A stretch of 64,000 nucleotides of DNA from CALZFJ01 sp051878575 (GCA_051878575.1 JBJEKJ010000114.1:6247-70246), one strand, 5' to 3'; positions 9,595-19,444 are shown, counted from the stretch's first letter. The notes: generated by a model not told the origin, from the letters alone. Program-made: numbers and translations.

Positions 9595-12576
9595 TTAGAA
9601 GTCAAGACCAACTGTTAATGAATAGATGCGTGGACGCGGATAGACCGTCATGTCGATGCCGCTTTGCGACTCGGGGTCTACGCCGGTGTATTTTGTAATG
9701 GTAAACACGTTTTGCACCATTGCCGAAACGTTGAGGCTGCACCATTTTGTGATTTTGCCGAAGTTGTAGCCTAATTGAAGGTTGTCCATTTTCAGGAAAG
9801 ATGCATTTTCCACATAGTGGTCGCTTTCATGCTGGCGCTTGTTGAAGCGAGTTGTCATATAGCTGCTGTTCAGCCTGTTCAGCTGATAGTCATTGTATGA
9901 CACCGTTTCCCAGGCTCCTGTGTTCATCGCCATGCCGTTGTAGAGATAGTTGCCAATGTTGGCTCTGAGGCTTGTGCTCAAAGTCCACTTTTTGTATTGT
10001 AGGCTTGTACTGAAGCCGAGTATCCAGTCGGGAGCCGGCGAGTGATATCGATATTTGTCTTTGGTGTCGACTACGCCATCACCGTTCAGGTCGGCATACA
10101 GACCCTCTATTGGCCGTCCGGTGGCCTCGTCGTAAATCTGCTTGTACACATAGTAGCTATAGGGAGCATAGCCTTCAGAAAGAACTTGGACGTAATGCGA
10201 CTCGATGGCTCCTACAAGCGTATTGGGCGATTCCGCGCACTCGTTGAGTCGAAGGTTGGTGATTTCATTCTGTTGCCATGTGGCATTGGCGCTAAGGCTC
10301 CATGTGAAATCTTTGGTCTGTACAGGTGTGGCATTGATTGTAATCTCTAGTCCACTGCTCTTGATATTGCCCACATTGGTGAGAAGCTGCTTGTCGAAAT
10401 TGGTGCCGGCGGCTGCCGGTACGGTTGCAAGCAAATCCTCAGTCTTGCGATTGTAGTAGTCGAAAGTTCCTGTTATGCGGTTGTTGAGGAACGCAAAGTC
10501 GAAACCGGCGTTATAGGCTTTTGTCGTTTCCCATTTAAGATTGGCATTGTAGGCTGCTGGACGGTAAGTGCTGACCGGGACTCCGCCAAACATATAGTCG
10601 GCACCACCCTGACTGATAGTGTAGATGGGCATATAGCTGTAGTTGGCTATTCCGTCCTGCTGTCCGGTTATACCATAGCTCACGCGCACTTTGAAGTCGT
10701 TCATGACACGCTTGATAGGCTCATAGAACGATTCTCCAGAGAGGCGCCATGCCAGTGCCACCGATGGGAACGTACCCCATCGTGTGTCGGGACTGAAACG
10801 CGACGAGCCATCGCGGCGCATTGTGGCCGTAAGCAGATATTTTGAGTCGTAGGAGAAGTTGACACGTCCGTAGTAAGATAGTAGGGCATGGCGCTGGTCG
10901 GCGGCCGACGACGATGATACGAGTTCATTAATGGTGTTGTACTCAAGATATGGAGCATTTGTGTATTTCCAGAACTGATAGTCGTAGCCTGCTGTCACGT
11001 CGAGCGTGCTGTTGATGGCTTTTATCTCCTTATTGTAGTTAAGATAGATGGTCAGCAGCTTGTTGTAGTTTTTTTGCGGACCATATTCATAGTCGCGGCC
11101 TTTGGTCGTGTAGTATTGATAGGCATTGGCGGGAATGTAAACGTCGCCACGTCCGCGTGAGAAATCGTAACCTCCTGTGGCATGCAGACGCAAGTCGGGA
11201 AGGAAGTGCATGCGGTAATCGACGTCGATATTGCCTATTACGCGATACACCTTGCTCGTCGACTTGTAATTGTTGAGCAATCCCACAGGATTCCCGGTAG
11301 CACCGGTTATGGGCTCATAATTGGCGTCGTGGGCCTCGTAATAGCCTCCAAACGGGCTATTTGCGTCGGTGTCGTAGACCGGTGAGAAGGGATTTTGTGT
11401 GGCGCCTCCCCAAATGGCGTCGGTATTGGCGAAGCGGTTGTCGCTCATAGTGCCTTTGGCGTTGATATTGAATCGAAGGTAGTTGTTGAAGAACGAGGGC
11501 GAAAGTGAGATGCTACCCGTGTAGCGTGTGGCGTTGTCGGTCTTCAGAATACCATCTTGATTGTAGTAGCCAAGCGACACGCGGAATGGGAAATCTTTCG
11601 TGAACCGTCCGGCGAGGCTCAGATTGTTGTCGGTCCCGAATGCAGTCTTGAATATTTCGTCGTTCCAGTCGGTGTCGATGCTCTCGTCGATAAGCGACTT
11701 CTGCTTGTCGGTGCCTATTTCGTTCACTATCGCACCCATCTGCTCCCTGCTTACCATGTCGGCTACTTTGGTGCGAGTCTGGAATGAGTTGGTGGAGGAG
11801 AAGCTCACTTTGATACGGTCGTTGCCGCTGCCTTTCTTTGTGGTGATGATTATTACGCCATTCGATGCGCGTGAGCCGTAGATTGCGGTCGATGATGCAT
11901 CTTTAAGCACGGTCATGCTCTCGATGTCGTTGGGATTGATAAGGCTGAGGAAGTTGCCGCTTCCGCTCACCGAGCCTCCCACCTCCATCGGCACGCCATC
12001 GAGCACGATAAGAGGATCGTTTGATGCGTTTAGCGAAGCGCCGCCACGAATGCGTATCGTGCTGCCTGCCGTAGGCGAGCCGCCGCTGTTCACTATCTGC
12101 ACGCCTGCCACCTTTCCGTTAACTAGTTGCTCGGGCGAGGAGATAAGGCCTTGATTGAAGTCTTTCTCGCCTACGGTGGATATGGATCCGGTAAGATCCT
12201 CTTTCTTCTGTGTACCATAGCCAATCACCACCACTTCATCCATGATTTGGGAGTTGGGCTTCAATGTTACTTCGATTTCCCCGTTGTCGGGAATTGCTAC
12301 AATGGCTTTGTCATAGCCCACATAGCTGATTTCAAGATTTTTAATCGAGGGACTTACCATAAGCATAAAACGTCCGTCGAAATCGGTGGCAGATCCCACT
12401 GTGCTGCCTTGTGCGATTACCGATGCCCCGATAAGAGGGGTCGATGTCTCATCATACACAATTCCGGAGACCTTTTTTGTCCCTCCTTGTGCAATGGCCG
12501 ATACCGGTAACAATAGCATCGCTGCAAGCAGGAGCATTATGACCGGAATCCGACTTGAATTAGTCATACTTTTCAT
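9595..12576 (-). CDS. SusC/RagA-family TonB-linked outer membrane transporter
   Basis: It imports oligosaccharides across the outer membrane with energy from TonB-ExbBD. The 993 residues begin with a signal peptide ending near AIAQ (about 30). A carboxypeptidase-regulatory-like domain follows (about 35-110), then the DEVVVIGYG segment (113-121) typical of SusC, the plug domain with the IRIRGGASL stretch, and a long beta barrel ending in an aromatic residue (VGLDF). Met4 is an alternative start. It is the second gene of the locus, 55 bases downstream of the GH147-like gene and 20 before susD. No separate promoter element was found directly before it. Confidence 0.97.
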   Translation of the reverse strand: MKSMTNSSRIPVIMLLLAAMLLLPVSAIAQGGTKKVSGIVYDETSTPLIGASVIAQGSTVGSATDFDGRFMLMVSPSIKNLEISYVGYDKAIVAIPDNGEIEVTLKPNSQIMDEVVVIGYGTQKKEDLTGSISTVGEKDFNQGLISSPEQLVNGKVAGVQIVNSGGSPTAGSTIRIRGGASLNASNDPLIVLDGVPMEVGGSVSGSGNFLSLINPNDIESMTVLKDASSTAIYGSRASNGVIIITTKKGSGNDRIKVSFSSTNSFQTRTKVADMVSREQMGAIVNEIGTDKQKSLIDESIDTDWNDEIFKTAFGTDNNLSLAGRFTKDFPFRVSLGYYNQDGILKTDNATRYTGSISLSPSFFNNYLRFNINAKGTMSDNRFANTDAIWGGATQNPFSPVYDTDANSPFGGYYEAHDANYEPITGATGNPVGLLNNYKSTSKVYRVIGNIDVDYRMHFLPDLRLHATGGYDFSRGRGDVYIPANAYQYYTTKGRDYEYGPQKNYNKLLTIYLNYNKEIKAINSTLDVTAGYDYQFWKYTNAPYLEYNTINELVSSSSAADQRHALLSYYGRVNFSYDSKYLLTATMRRDGSSRFSPDTRWGTFPSVALAWRLSGESFYEPIKRVMNDFKVRVSYGITGQQDGIANYSYMPIYTISQGGADYMFGGVPVSTYRPAAYNANLKWETTKAYNAGFDFAFLNNRITGTFDYYNRKTEDLLATVPAAAGTNFDKQLLTNVGNIKSSGLEITINATPVQTKDFTWSLSANATWQQNEITNLRLNECAESPNTLVGAIESHYVQVLSEGYAPYSYYVYKQIYDEATGRPIEGLYADLNGDGVVDTKDKYRYHSPAPDWILGFSTSLQYKKWTLSTSLRANIGNYLYNGMAMNTGAWETVSYNDYQLNRLNSSYMTTRFNKRQHESDHYVENASFLKMDNLQLGYNFGKITKWCSLNVSAMVQNVFTITKYTGVDPESQSGIDMTVYPRPRIYSLTVGLDF

Positions 12577-12631
12577 TGTGTGAATGTTTTGATTTTAAAG
12601 TGTTATGTTAAAGTTGCTAATATATGTCGGG

Positions 12632-15187
12632 TTATTCAAGCCAGATGCCTGTGAGGTCGAAACTGAGCTCGGTGCCTTCGTCGATTGGCGCGGTCGAAAC
12701 CTCGATTTGTTCCACGTCGGCTATACTGAATGGCATATCTATTTCAGCCTGAAAATAGCGCTTGAGAAAAATGGGATAGGGAGCCGGAATAAGGGCTGTT
12801 TCGTCCTGCCTTAATTCCGACACGCCGATTCTGTAAATCCCATTCTCATAAACCTTCAATCTTTTTCTATATGTGATACCCTTATTTGTCAGCAATGCTA
12901 CGTCAAGGCTGTCGATGCCTTTGAGGTTGCCAACTGATATGCACACCTCGCTCTTTCCCGTCAGATATGGCGATGCGCACAGTATGTCGCCAACGTATTT
13001 CCTCAGATATAGTTTTGTGGAGGCGTTGCTTGCCCTCATTTGGAATGTCATTGAGTTGTGCCCCATTGGCTCATTGGCGTTGAAACCGCATTTTATGCGC
13101 GAGTAGTCGGGAATGGTGGCGGTCTCGATGCCTGCCATGTCCTTGTCGGCCGTAACGAGGACAATAGCGTCGTTCTCCCCTACTGCCGACGACATGTAAT
13201 ACTCGTTCCGGCCGAAATCCCATGTCAAAGGTGTGCCTGCGATACATTGCGGATAGGTGGTTGCCTCATTGCCTTCAAATACCACTATGTTGTACTCAAA
13301 TTCTTTGAAACCGCTCTGTAGCGGAATGTTCACCGAACACTCATAGGCTCCACTCCGATTCATTCTATAAAGGTCGTTCTTGTCGTTCCAAAAAGATATG
13401 TGGCGTGGATATACCATCACAGAGTCGGGAGCCTTGCTGCCGATGACCTTTGCCGAAATAGTGATTTCTTTGGCATCCGACGGGACAAATGGCTTTGCTG
13501 AGTGCAGCACCGTGGTCCTAACATCGGTCTTTTCGGGTGCGGCATACTCGCTCAGGGTTATGTTGCGGAATTTGCCATTCTTGTCGACTGAATTTATGTC
13601 GCTTGCATGGTTACCTATTAGATAGACTCCCGGCTTGGCCTTGAAACTGCCCGCCGACGCTGTTCCTGACGCTTGGTTGCCGTTGTTTATGCCCTTGAAG
13701 GCATAGTTGGAGCCAATTTTAGGCAGCTTTAGCCATATATCGTGCTCATTATATATGATTTCTCCTACTTTTCTCGACAACGACGGCTTCCCGAAAGGAT
13801 CGGCAACTATGAACACATCGGGGAGAATCTCAAGTCGCCATAGGCCATCGCCTATTCTGTCGATGAAATACGCTCCTGTCCCGGCATATCTCACTATCGG
13901 CGAGTTGCCGACGCCGGCCACTTCCTCCAATTGTCCGAAGTCTTTTGGCATAGTCGCGGTGGAATTGGAGTATATGTACTTCTTGCCGCTGTTCATCGTG
14001 CTGGTATGGAGATTATAGCTCACCATGAAGTCTTTGAAGATAGTGTCTTGCGGATATTTGGCAAACTTCTCCCCTATTCTCACGTTTTTTGCCACCTCGG
14101 CGGCAATCTTCATGCTTATTGCCTTTTGTGGCGTATAGGCGAGATTGAGATAATGTGTCTGATATTCGGTGTTAGCCCATGCTATGTCGATTGGGTCGTA
14201 GGCAAATTGTGTTATCCACTGGAATCCCGCGGAGCGGAATGTGCGTGTTATGGCAGGATATAGATAGGAATCAAGCACGTCGCCCGGGTCAAACTCATAT
14301 ATTACCTTGCACATCTTGTCGAAATTCCTGACATTCTTGAATGAGATGTCGTAGTTGTCGACGTTTGGCAAAAAATTGCCCTTGCGCTCATGCCCGGCAA
14401 CAAGTCCTGTAGGATACCACTGATATGTGGTGCCCTGAATGTCGGATTTGAAGAAGGCGTCGGTGTGATTGTCGAGGTTGTGGCTCACATTATATAATAA
14501 AGGCTTTTTGAATCCGCCTTTTCTGAACGCCCTCACCATTCTGTTTATGTAGCGGGTGGCATCGTCGGCACTGCCGCTATGGCAAGGCTCATTGTTTATC
14601 TCTATTGCTATTATGGCATCATCGGTGGAATAGGATTTGCCTGTGTATTTGTTTATGTGCCCGGCAAGGCTCATGGCATACTTCTCTTGTGCCTTGATGC
14701 AGTTTTCGGTATCGTGCATCCGGCATTTCTCATAGTGGTAGGAATATCCGCCGGTATTGATGTTGCGTTCGGGGTATCCATTGCCGAAATTGGTTTGAGC
14801 TGTTATCAGTATGCTTATACCCCGTTCCTCAAGTTTATATATAAGGTAGTCGAGCAGGTCGAGATGCTCATTCTCGATAAGATTTCCATCCTTGTCGGTT
14901 ATCTCCACGTCCCAGATGTGTATTCGGTAGGCATTCATGCCAAGTCGGGCTATGTGATACACATCCTTGTCGATGGCCTCTTTATGGCTTTTCCCAATAT
15001 ACGATATTGCACGATAGGCATGGGCAAACGGCAATGTGTAGTTTACGCCGTAGAATGTGGCCTCCTCGTTTGTGGCAGTGTACCGCAAGACCCCATTCTT
15101 GTCGACATACACGTTGCCTGAGGTCGCGGATAAGGCTACGATGAAAAATAAGGCAAAAGCCGTTGATATAAATAATCGTTTGTTCAT
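12632..15187 (-). CDS. Putative glycoside hydrolase, clan A-like, GH147-like
   Basis: This 851-residue protein has a signal peptide (about 1-20) and no lipobox, so it is probably periplasmic. The first 350 residues look like a TIM barrel of the GH5/GH42 type: FYGVNY near 45, RLGMNAYRIHIWD (81-93), a candidate acid/base Glu200 in IEINNEP, and a candidate nucleophile Glu298 in VIYEFDPG. The rest is beta-rich and may hold binding modules. From memory, GH147 beta-galactosidases of Bacteroides have this size and occur in pectin loci, so GH147 is my best placement, but I could not test it. As first gene of the operon next to GH53 and GH2, it probably acts on galactan oligosaccharides. Other clan A families remain possible. 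Confidence 0.65.
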   Translation of the reverse strand: MNKRLFISTAFALFFIVALSATSGNVYVDKNGVLRYTATNEEATFYGVNYTLPFAHAYRAISYIGKSHKEAIDKDVYHIARLGMNAYRIHIWDVEITDKDGNLIENEHLDLLDYLIYKLEERGISILITAQTNFGNGYPERNINTGGYSYHYEKCRMHDTENCIKAQEKYAMSLAGHINKYTGKSYSTDDAIIAIEINNEPCHSGSADDATRYINRMVRAFRKGGFKKPLLYNVSHNLDNHTDAFFKSDIQGTTYQWYPTGLVAGHERKGNFLPNVDNYDISFKNVRNFDKMCKVIYEFDPGDVLDSYLYPAITRTFRSAGFQWITQFAYDPIDIAWANTEYQTHYLNLAYTPQKAISMKIAAEVAKNVRIGEKFAKYPQDTIFKDFMVSYNLHTSTMNSGKKYIYSNSTATMPKDFGQLEEVAGVGNSPIVRYAGTGAYFIDRIGDGLWRLEILPDVFIVADPFGKPSLSRKVGEIIYNEHDIWLKLPKIGSNYAFKGINNGNQASGTASAGSFKAKPGVYLIGNHASDINSVDKNGKFRNITLSEYAAPEKTDVRTTVLHSAKPFVPSDAKEITISAKVIGSKAPDSVMVYPRHISFWNDKNDLYRMNRSGAYECSVNIPLQSGFKEFEYNIVVFEGNEATTYPQCIAGTPLTWDFGRNEYYMSSAVGENDAIVLVTADKDMAGIETATIPDYSRIKCGFNANEPMGHNSMTFQMRASNASTKLYLRKYVGDILCASPYLTGKSEVCISVGNLKGIDSLDVALLTNKGITYRKRLKVYENGIYRIGVSELRQDETALIPAPYPIFLKRYFQAEIDMPFSIADVEQIEVSTAPIDEGTELSFDLTGIWLE

Positions 15188-15251
15188 AACAATTGTTTAG
15201 GTTTATCCAATGGTCGTGACTCACCACTCAAGGGTGACTATTTTTCAATCA

Positions 15252-15282
15252 CAAAAGTATAATTGAATGATAGCCACCACAA
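15252..15282 (-). promoter_or_regulatory. Promoter of the galactan locus
   Basis: On the minus strand TTG (15282-15280), 20 bases, then TACTTTTG (15259-15252) matches the Bacteroidetes housekeeping promoter. Transcription would start near 15248, giving a leader of about 60 bases before the GH147-like gene. Because following genes are closely spaced, this is probably the operon promoter for hydrolase, susC, susD, susE-like, GH53 and GH2. Confidence 0.65.
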
Positions 15283-15290
15283 GAACAAAT

Positions 15291-15317
15291 CGGACATTTA
15301 TGGATAAAAAACGGACA
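15291..15317 (-). promoter_or_regulatory. Candidate operator: 21-bp-spaced direct repeat
   Basis: CGGACA (TGTCCG on the minus strand) occurs at 15291 and again at 15312, each copy flanked by A/T tracts. The 21-base period is two helical turns, as expected for an AraC-type regulator with two helix-turn-helix motifs. The repeats lie 9 bases upstream of the -33 element of the operon promoter, a usual position for an activator. The binding protein is presumably the adjacent HTCS (inference). Confidence 0.45.
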
Positions 15318-15348
15318 AATTGCCGATTCATAGGGCCCTCAGGATGCT

Positions 15349-18300
15349 TTATAAGGGGTTTTGCTTGCTTTTCTCGTCGAGATATTGACGTGGTGTCATT
15401 CCATAGTGGGCTTGGAAGCATTTGGCAAAATAAGATGAGGAGGAGAATCCCACCATGTACATAATTTCTGAAATAGTGAACTTGTTTTGCTGAATAAGCA
15501 TAGCGGCTTTCTTAAGCCTCACCTGTTTTATGAATTCGACAGGCGATACGCCTATATGCTGCTTGATTTTTCGGTAAAGCTGCTTTGACCCGATTCCGAG
15601 GTTCTCGCAGAGGTAGTTTACGTTAAGCTCGGGGTCATCGATATGGTCCTCAATCAATTTGACGGTCTCGGCAATCAGTTTCTCGTCGCTCGACTCTGCC
15701 TCTATTTCCGACACGGCAGTGATTTCCTCAATTCTCATTTTTTTGCGCAGCCTGTCCTTATTGCCGAGTAGTTGCCTGATTCTCGAGGTGAGAACCTGAA
15801 CGTTGAAAGGCTTTGGCATAAAGCAGTCCACCCCAAGCTCGGTGCTGCGCAATTCGATGTCGCTGTCGTCTTTGGCTGTGAGAATGATAATCGGTACACA
15901 AGCCAACGCCGGATTCTGCTTGATTTTCCGGCACATGTCGATGCCGTTCATGAGCGGCATCATGTAGTCGATAATCATCAGGTCGGGTATCACACTACCG
16001 CACACTGCGAGTCCTGCCTTGCCGTTTTCGGCGGTAATGCACTTGTACTCATTCCCTAAAGTGTCGGTGAGGAATTGTCGTATGGCGCTGTTGTCCTCCA
16101 CTATGAGTATGGTGCCCTTCTTGTCGCTTTCGGTGGAGTTTAAGGATTCATCACAAGAATTGCCGTCACGGCTTGTTGCCTTTATTGGCAATATCACGGT
16201 GAATGTCGTGCCGTTTCCGTCGTTCGACGACACTGATATGCTGCCATCGTGCAACTCCACAAATTTCTTTGCCAAATATAGGCCTATTCCGGTCCCCTCC
16301 CTGACTCCTTTGGCCTTCGACGATTGGTAGAGCCTTTGGAAAATGAAAGGAATATCCTCTTTTGCTATGCCTATACCATCGTCGGATACCTTTATTATCG
16401 CCTTATCGTCGATTTTATCGATAGCTATTGCAATCGTAGCGCCATTGCCTGAGTATTTGCATGCGTTGGAAATGAGATTATTGATTATCGACTCTACCTT
16501 CACAACGTCGATGTCCATGAAAATTGAGTCGGTGGCGGAATTGAACACGAAATGCTTCTGTTGATATGCCGTCTCAAAGGTGTCGACGATGTTTTTGCAG
16601 AAGGCCACCATATCCACCTGCGAGAGAATCATCAATGTCTCGGTATCGGCGTCGATGCGCTTGGCATCAAGCACTTTGTGTATCAAGGCGTTCATTTTCA
16701 GGGCATTCTCGTAGGCCATATTCAGGCTCTTTGATACTTGTGTGTCGTTGATCTCCGATAGTAATTTCCCTATTGGCGCTATTATCATGGATAAAGGCGT
16801 TTTCAGCTCATGAGAGATGTTGGTGAACAATTCGGTTTTCAATGCGATTTGTTCCACGGTCTTTTCCTTCTCTATGCGGGCTATGCGCAGCCTGTTCTTC
16901 ACTCTGAAGAAGTTGATCGTCCACGTGACGAGTCCGAGCATGCACAAGGCATATATTATGTGTGCTGTTGTGGAGTCATACCAGGGTGGCGCTATGGAAA
17001 TTGTGATTGAGCACTCTTTGGCTGATGGCTTGCCATCGATGTTGAGCGACTTGACGCGCAGCGTGTAGGTGCCGTGAGTGAGGTTGGCGTAGGATATTTG
17101 GTTGCTGTTGACAGGAACCGACATCCAGTCGTCGCCCAGTTCCTTGATATTATATATGAACTGACTTTTGTTGTCGGTGGAGTAATTGAAGTCCGACACT
17201 CTCACGATGATGTGATTCTGGTCGTGCCCAAGGTCGATTCTATTGGCGAACGTCACGCCGCATCCTTTTGGCGAATATGGGGCGTCGTTCACGTAGATCG
17301 CCGTAATCTGGATGTCGGCTTCATTGCGGCATCCTACCACAGAGTCGGGATTTACCTCGGTTATCTCGTCGGGACCGCCCAAAATCACTTTATTGGAAGT
17401 CTCGTCGTAGTAAATGCAATAGAAAGTGCGCCGCGCAATGTTCAGGCGCTCGGTCTTGAAGGAGGTTTTATCGATAACCCACACACCCTCTACCGTCGAA
17501 AGCCACACCTTGTCCTTCACTTGTCGCATTGAGATGATGTTGCAGCTGGAATATTCGCTAATTTTGAAATTCTTAACACAATCTCCTTCCGATGTGAAAA
17601 TGGCGATTTTGTCTTTGCAAGCGCACCAGAGCCTCGACAAGTTGTCGGTAAGTATAAGCGAAGGTGTCTCGCCCACTGTCTTTTCAACGTTGAGCCTCTT
17701 GGCTTTGAACGTGTTGCCGTCGATTTTATATAGTCCGCCACCTTTGTAGAGCAGCACCCATGCGCCGCCATCTGATGCTGGAATCATTTGGTTGACGAAA
17801 TTTTTAGTGTCACCGAAAGATATGTGATGATCGGCAACTACATCCCTTGCTCCGGATAAAAGCCGGTCACGGTTTGTCACAAAAACACCACCGAGGAAGC
17901 TCCCCACCCAAACGTTATGCCGTTGGTCCTCAAAAATATTGTATGCCCAGTTGGCATTGAAACGCCGATTGGCGCTTATTATATTATATCTTAAGAATTT
18001 CTTGCCTTCGTAGTCGTAGCGGTTGATACTGCCGTCGGTGGCTATCCACAAGTCGCCGCCGCAATCCTGATAGATGTCTCTTATTCTGTTGTGCGGCAAT
18101 TTATGGGTCGGGCTGTCCATGGTGTACCATTGTGTCGAGTTGTTGGTACTGTCGTATTGTATTATGCCGTTGGTGCCTCCGAGCCACATCAGGCCGCGGG
18201 AATCTTTCAATATGGAGTAGAAAATGTTGCCGTCGCCCCTCTTCGTGATTTCCGATATGGGAATTGTATTGATTCTCGAGCAATACGACACCGATATATT

Positions 18301-19239
18301 ATAGTCGGTGCCTACCCATAGATTGTTGTCCGCATCTATGAAAACGCTCCAAACGATATTGTTGGAGATCGTAGAGTTTATTCTTGAGTCGTGGCTATAT
18401 CTCACTATGCTTGAGCTATCGTAGGTGTACAGCCCATTGTCGGTACCGATAATCACCGCATTGTCGCGGTCGAGGGCAAGCGATTTTATCGAGTTGTTGC
18501 CGAATCCGTCCACACACGTTATTCCGTGGTTGAAAATGTTCATTTTGTAGAGATTCCCCTCTGTGCCAATCCACACGCAATTTCTTTTGGGATCAAAAAG
18601 CATTGAGTTCACGAAAATGTTGCTTTTCGAGTGTGTGACGGGTATTGGTATTTGCCGGAATCTCTTTTCGTGGTTGATGTATTTGTATAGGCCGTTGTAG
18701 GTGCCGATATACATTCCATCTTCCTCGATGTTCAGAATTGAGTATACCGTGTTGTTGCCCAGTCCGTCGCTGACACGGCGCAACGTGCGTGTTGACAGCT
18801 CAAGCTCATAAAGCCCATTTAGCGAGCCTATCCACAATGAGCCTTTCCTTATCGTCAGAGCTCGGATATCGGTGGGATATTTGCCGCTGACGTCGACAAA
18901 GGCATTGCGCCTGATGTCGAAAATCATCAGTCCGTTGTCCGATCCTACAATAATGGAGTCGCCAACCGACAGCATACAGTTGATTTGCGATAGAGTGCCA
19001 GGGTCATCGTGATTGTAGTGGTGGTAGGTATTGTAGCCATCGTAGGAGTATAGCCCATGGTTGGTTCCAATCCAAATCATGCGCATGGAATCTTGTGTGA
19101 AGCAATTTACGACGCACACCTGTCCGTCGAAGCCGATGCTGCTGAATTTCTTCATCACGCTTCGCTGAGCTACACCTATGCCGCAGTGCGTCGTTAATGC
19201 AAGGATCGTCAAAAGATATGATATCAGTCGGAATCTCAT
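15349..19239 (-). CDS. Hybrid two-component system regulator (HTCS) of the galactan locus
   Basis: It combines sensor kinase and DNA-binding regulator in one inner-membrane protein. With the start at 19239 (1296 residues) it has a signal peptide, a periplasmic sensor of beta-propeller repeats with WIGT/LWVGT motifs (about 35-645), a Y_Y_Y domain (about 680-750), one membrane span (about 759-778), HisKA with His810 in NISHELKTP, an ATPase domain with DDGIGI and GTGIGLYL, a receiver domain with Asp1091 in MIIDYMMP, and an AraC-type helix-turn-helix domain (about 1205-1290). An ATG at 19275 lies inside the likely -7 element, so the downstream Met is preferred. It is followed by the locus promoter and is expected to activate it on sensing galactan oligosaccharides in the periplasm. 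Confidence 0.95.
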   Translation of the reverse strand: MRFRLISYLLTILALTTHCGIGVAQRSVMKKFSSIGFDGQVCVVNCFTQDSMRMIWIGTNHGLYSYDGYNTYHHYNHDDPGTLSQINCMLSVGDSIIVGSDNGLMIFDIRRNAFVDVSGKYPTDIRALTIRKGSLWIGSLNGLYELELSTRTLRRVSDGLGNNTVYSILNIEEDGMYIGTYNGLYKYINHEKRFRQIPIPVTHSKSNIFVNSMLFDPKRNCVWIGTEGNLYKMNIFNHGITCVDGFGNNSIKSLALDRDNAVIIGTDNGLYTYDSSSIVRYSHDSRINSTISNNIVWSVFIDADNNLWVGTDYNISVSYCSRINTIPISEITKRGDGNIFYSILKDSRGLMWLGGTNGIIQYDSTNNSTQWYTMDSPTHKLPHNRIRDIYQDCGGDLWIATDGSINRYDYEGKKFLRYNIISANRRFNANWAYNIFEDQRHNVWVGSFLGGVFVTNRDRLLSGARDVVADHHISFGDTKNFVNQMIPASDGGAWVLLYKGGGLYKIDGNTFKAKRLNVEKTVGETPSLILTDNLSRLWCACKDKIAIFTSEGDCVKNFKISEYSSCNIISMRQVKDKVWLSTVEGVWVIDKTSFKTERLNIARRTFYCIYYDETSNKVILGGPDEITEVNPDSVVGCRNEADIQITAIYVNDAPYSPKGCGVTFANRIDLGHDQNHIIVRVSDFNYSTDNKSQFIYNIKELGDDWMSVPVNSNQISYANLTHGTYTLRVKSLNIDGKPSAKECSITISIAPPWYDSTTAHIIYALCMLGLVTWTINFFRVKNRLRIARIEKEKTVEQIALKTELFTNISHELKTPLSMIIAPIGKLLSEINDTQVSKSLNMAYENALKMNALIHKVLDAKRIDADTETLMILSQVDMVAFCKNIVDTFETAYQQKHFVFNSATDSIFMDIDVVKVESIINNLISNACKYSGNGATIAIAIDKIDDKAIIKVSDDGIGIAKEDIPFIFQRLYQSSKAKGVREGTGIGLYLAKKFVELHDGSISVSSNDGNGTTFTVILPIKATSRDGNSCDESLNSTESDKKGTILIVEDNSAIRQFLTDTLGNEYKCITAENGKAGLAVCGSVIPDLMIIDYMMPLMNGIDMCRKIKQNPALACVPIIILTAKDDSDIELRSTELGVDCFMPKPFNVQVLTSRIRQLLGNKDRLRKKMRIEEITAVSEIEAESSDEKLIAETVKLIEDHIDDPELNVNYLCENLGIGSKQLYRKIKQHIGVSPVEFIKQVRLKKAAMLIQQNKFTISEIMYMVGFSSSSYFAKCFQAHYGMTPRQYLDEKSKQNPL

Positions 19240-19261
19240 GAAAAAGGGATATATTGCCTGT

Positions 19262-19444
19262 CCTATCTTATGCAAAGATAGTGCAAATCGAGAGCAAAAG
19301 CAACAAGTTCACTTGATTAATTTAGCCGAGATGCAGCCTATCTTATCCAAAGATAGTGCAAATCGAGAGCATATAAAAATTTAGCTTGCTAAAATTTCTT
19401 TTGCCGAGATGCAGCCGAGATACTGCCTATCTTATCTGAAGATA
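19262..19444. repeat. Partial tandem repeat with palindromes, includes the HTCS promoter
   Basis: A 35-base element with a CTATCTT...AAGATAG palindrome and GTGCAAATCGAGAGCA occurs at 19262-19296 and 19337-19371, with a decayed third copy of its start at 19426-19444. GCCGAGATGCAGCC recurs at 19325 and 19403. Read on the minus strand, the first copy contains TATCTTTG (19280-19273), with TTG at 19303-19301 and a 20-base spacer: a full promoter for the HTCS. The second copy keeps TATCTTTG but lacks a matched TTG. From memory, similar elements recur upstream of genes in Bacteroidetes genomes. Confidence 0.6.

Noticed and set aside
12127..12510. Plus-strand frame in susC
   Set aside because: It is antisense to the conserved SusC N-terminus and has no supporting motif.
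19262..19444. Possible CRISPR array
   Set aside because: Only two full copies and one partial copy occur, the interval sequence repeats in part, and no cas gene is near.
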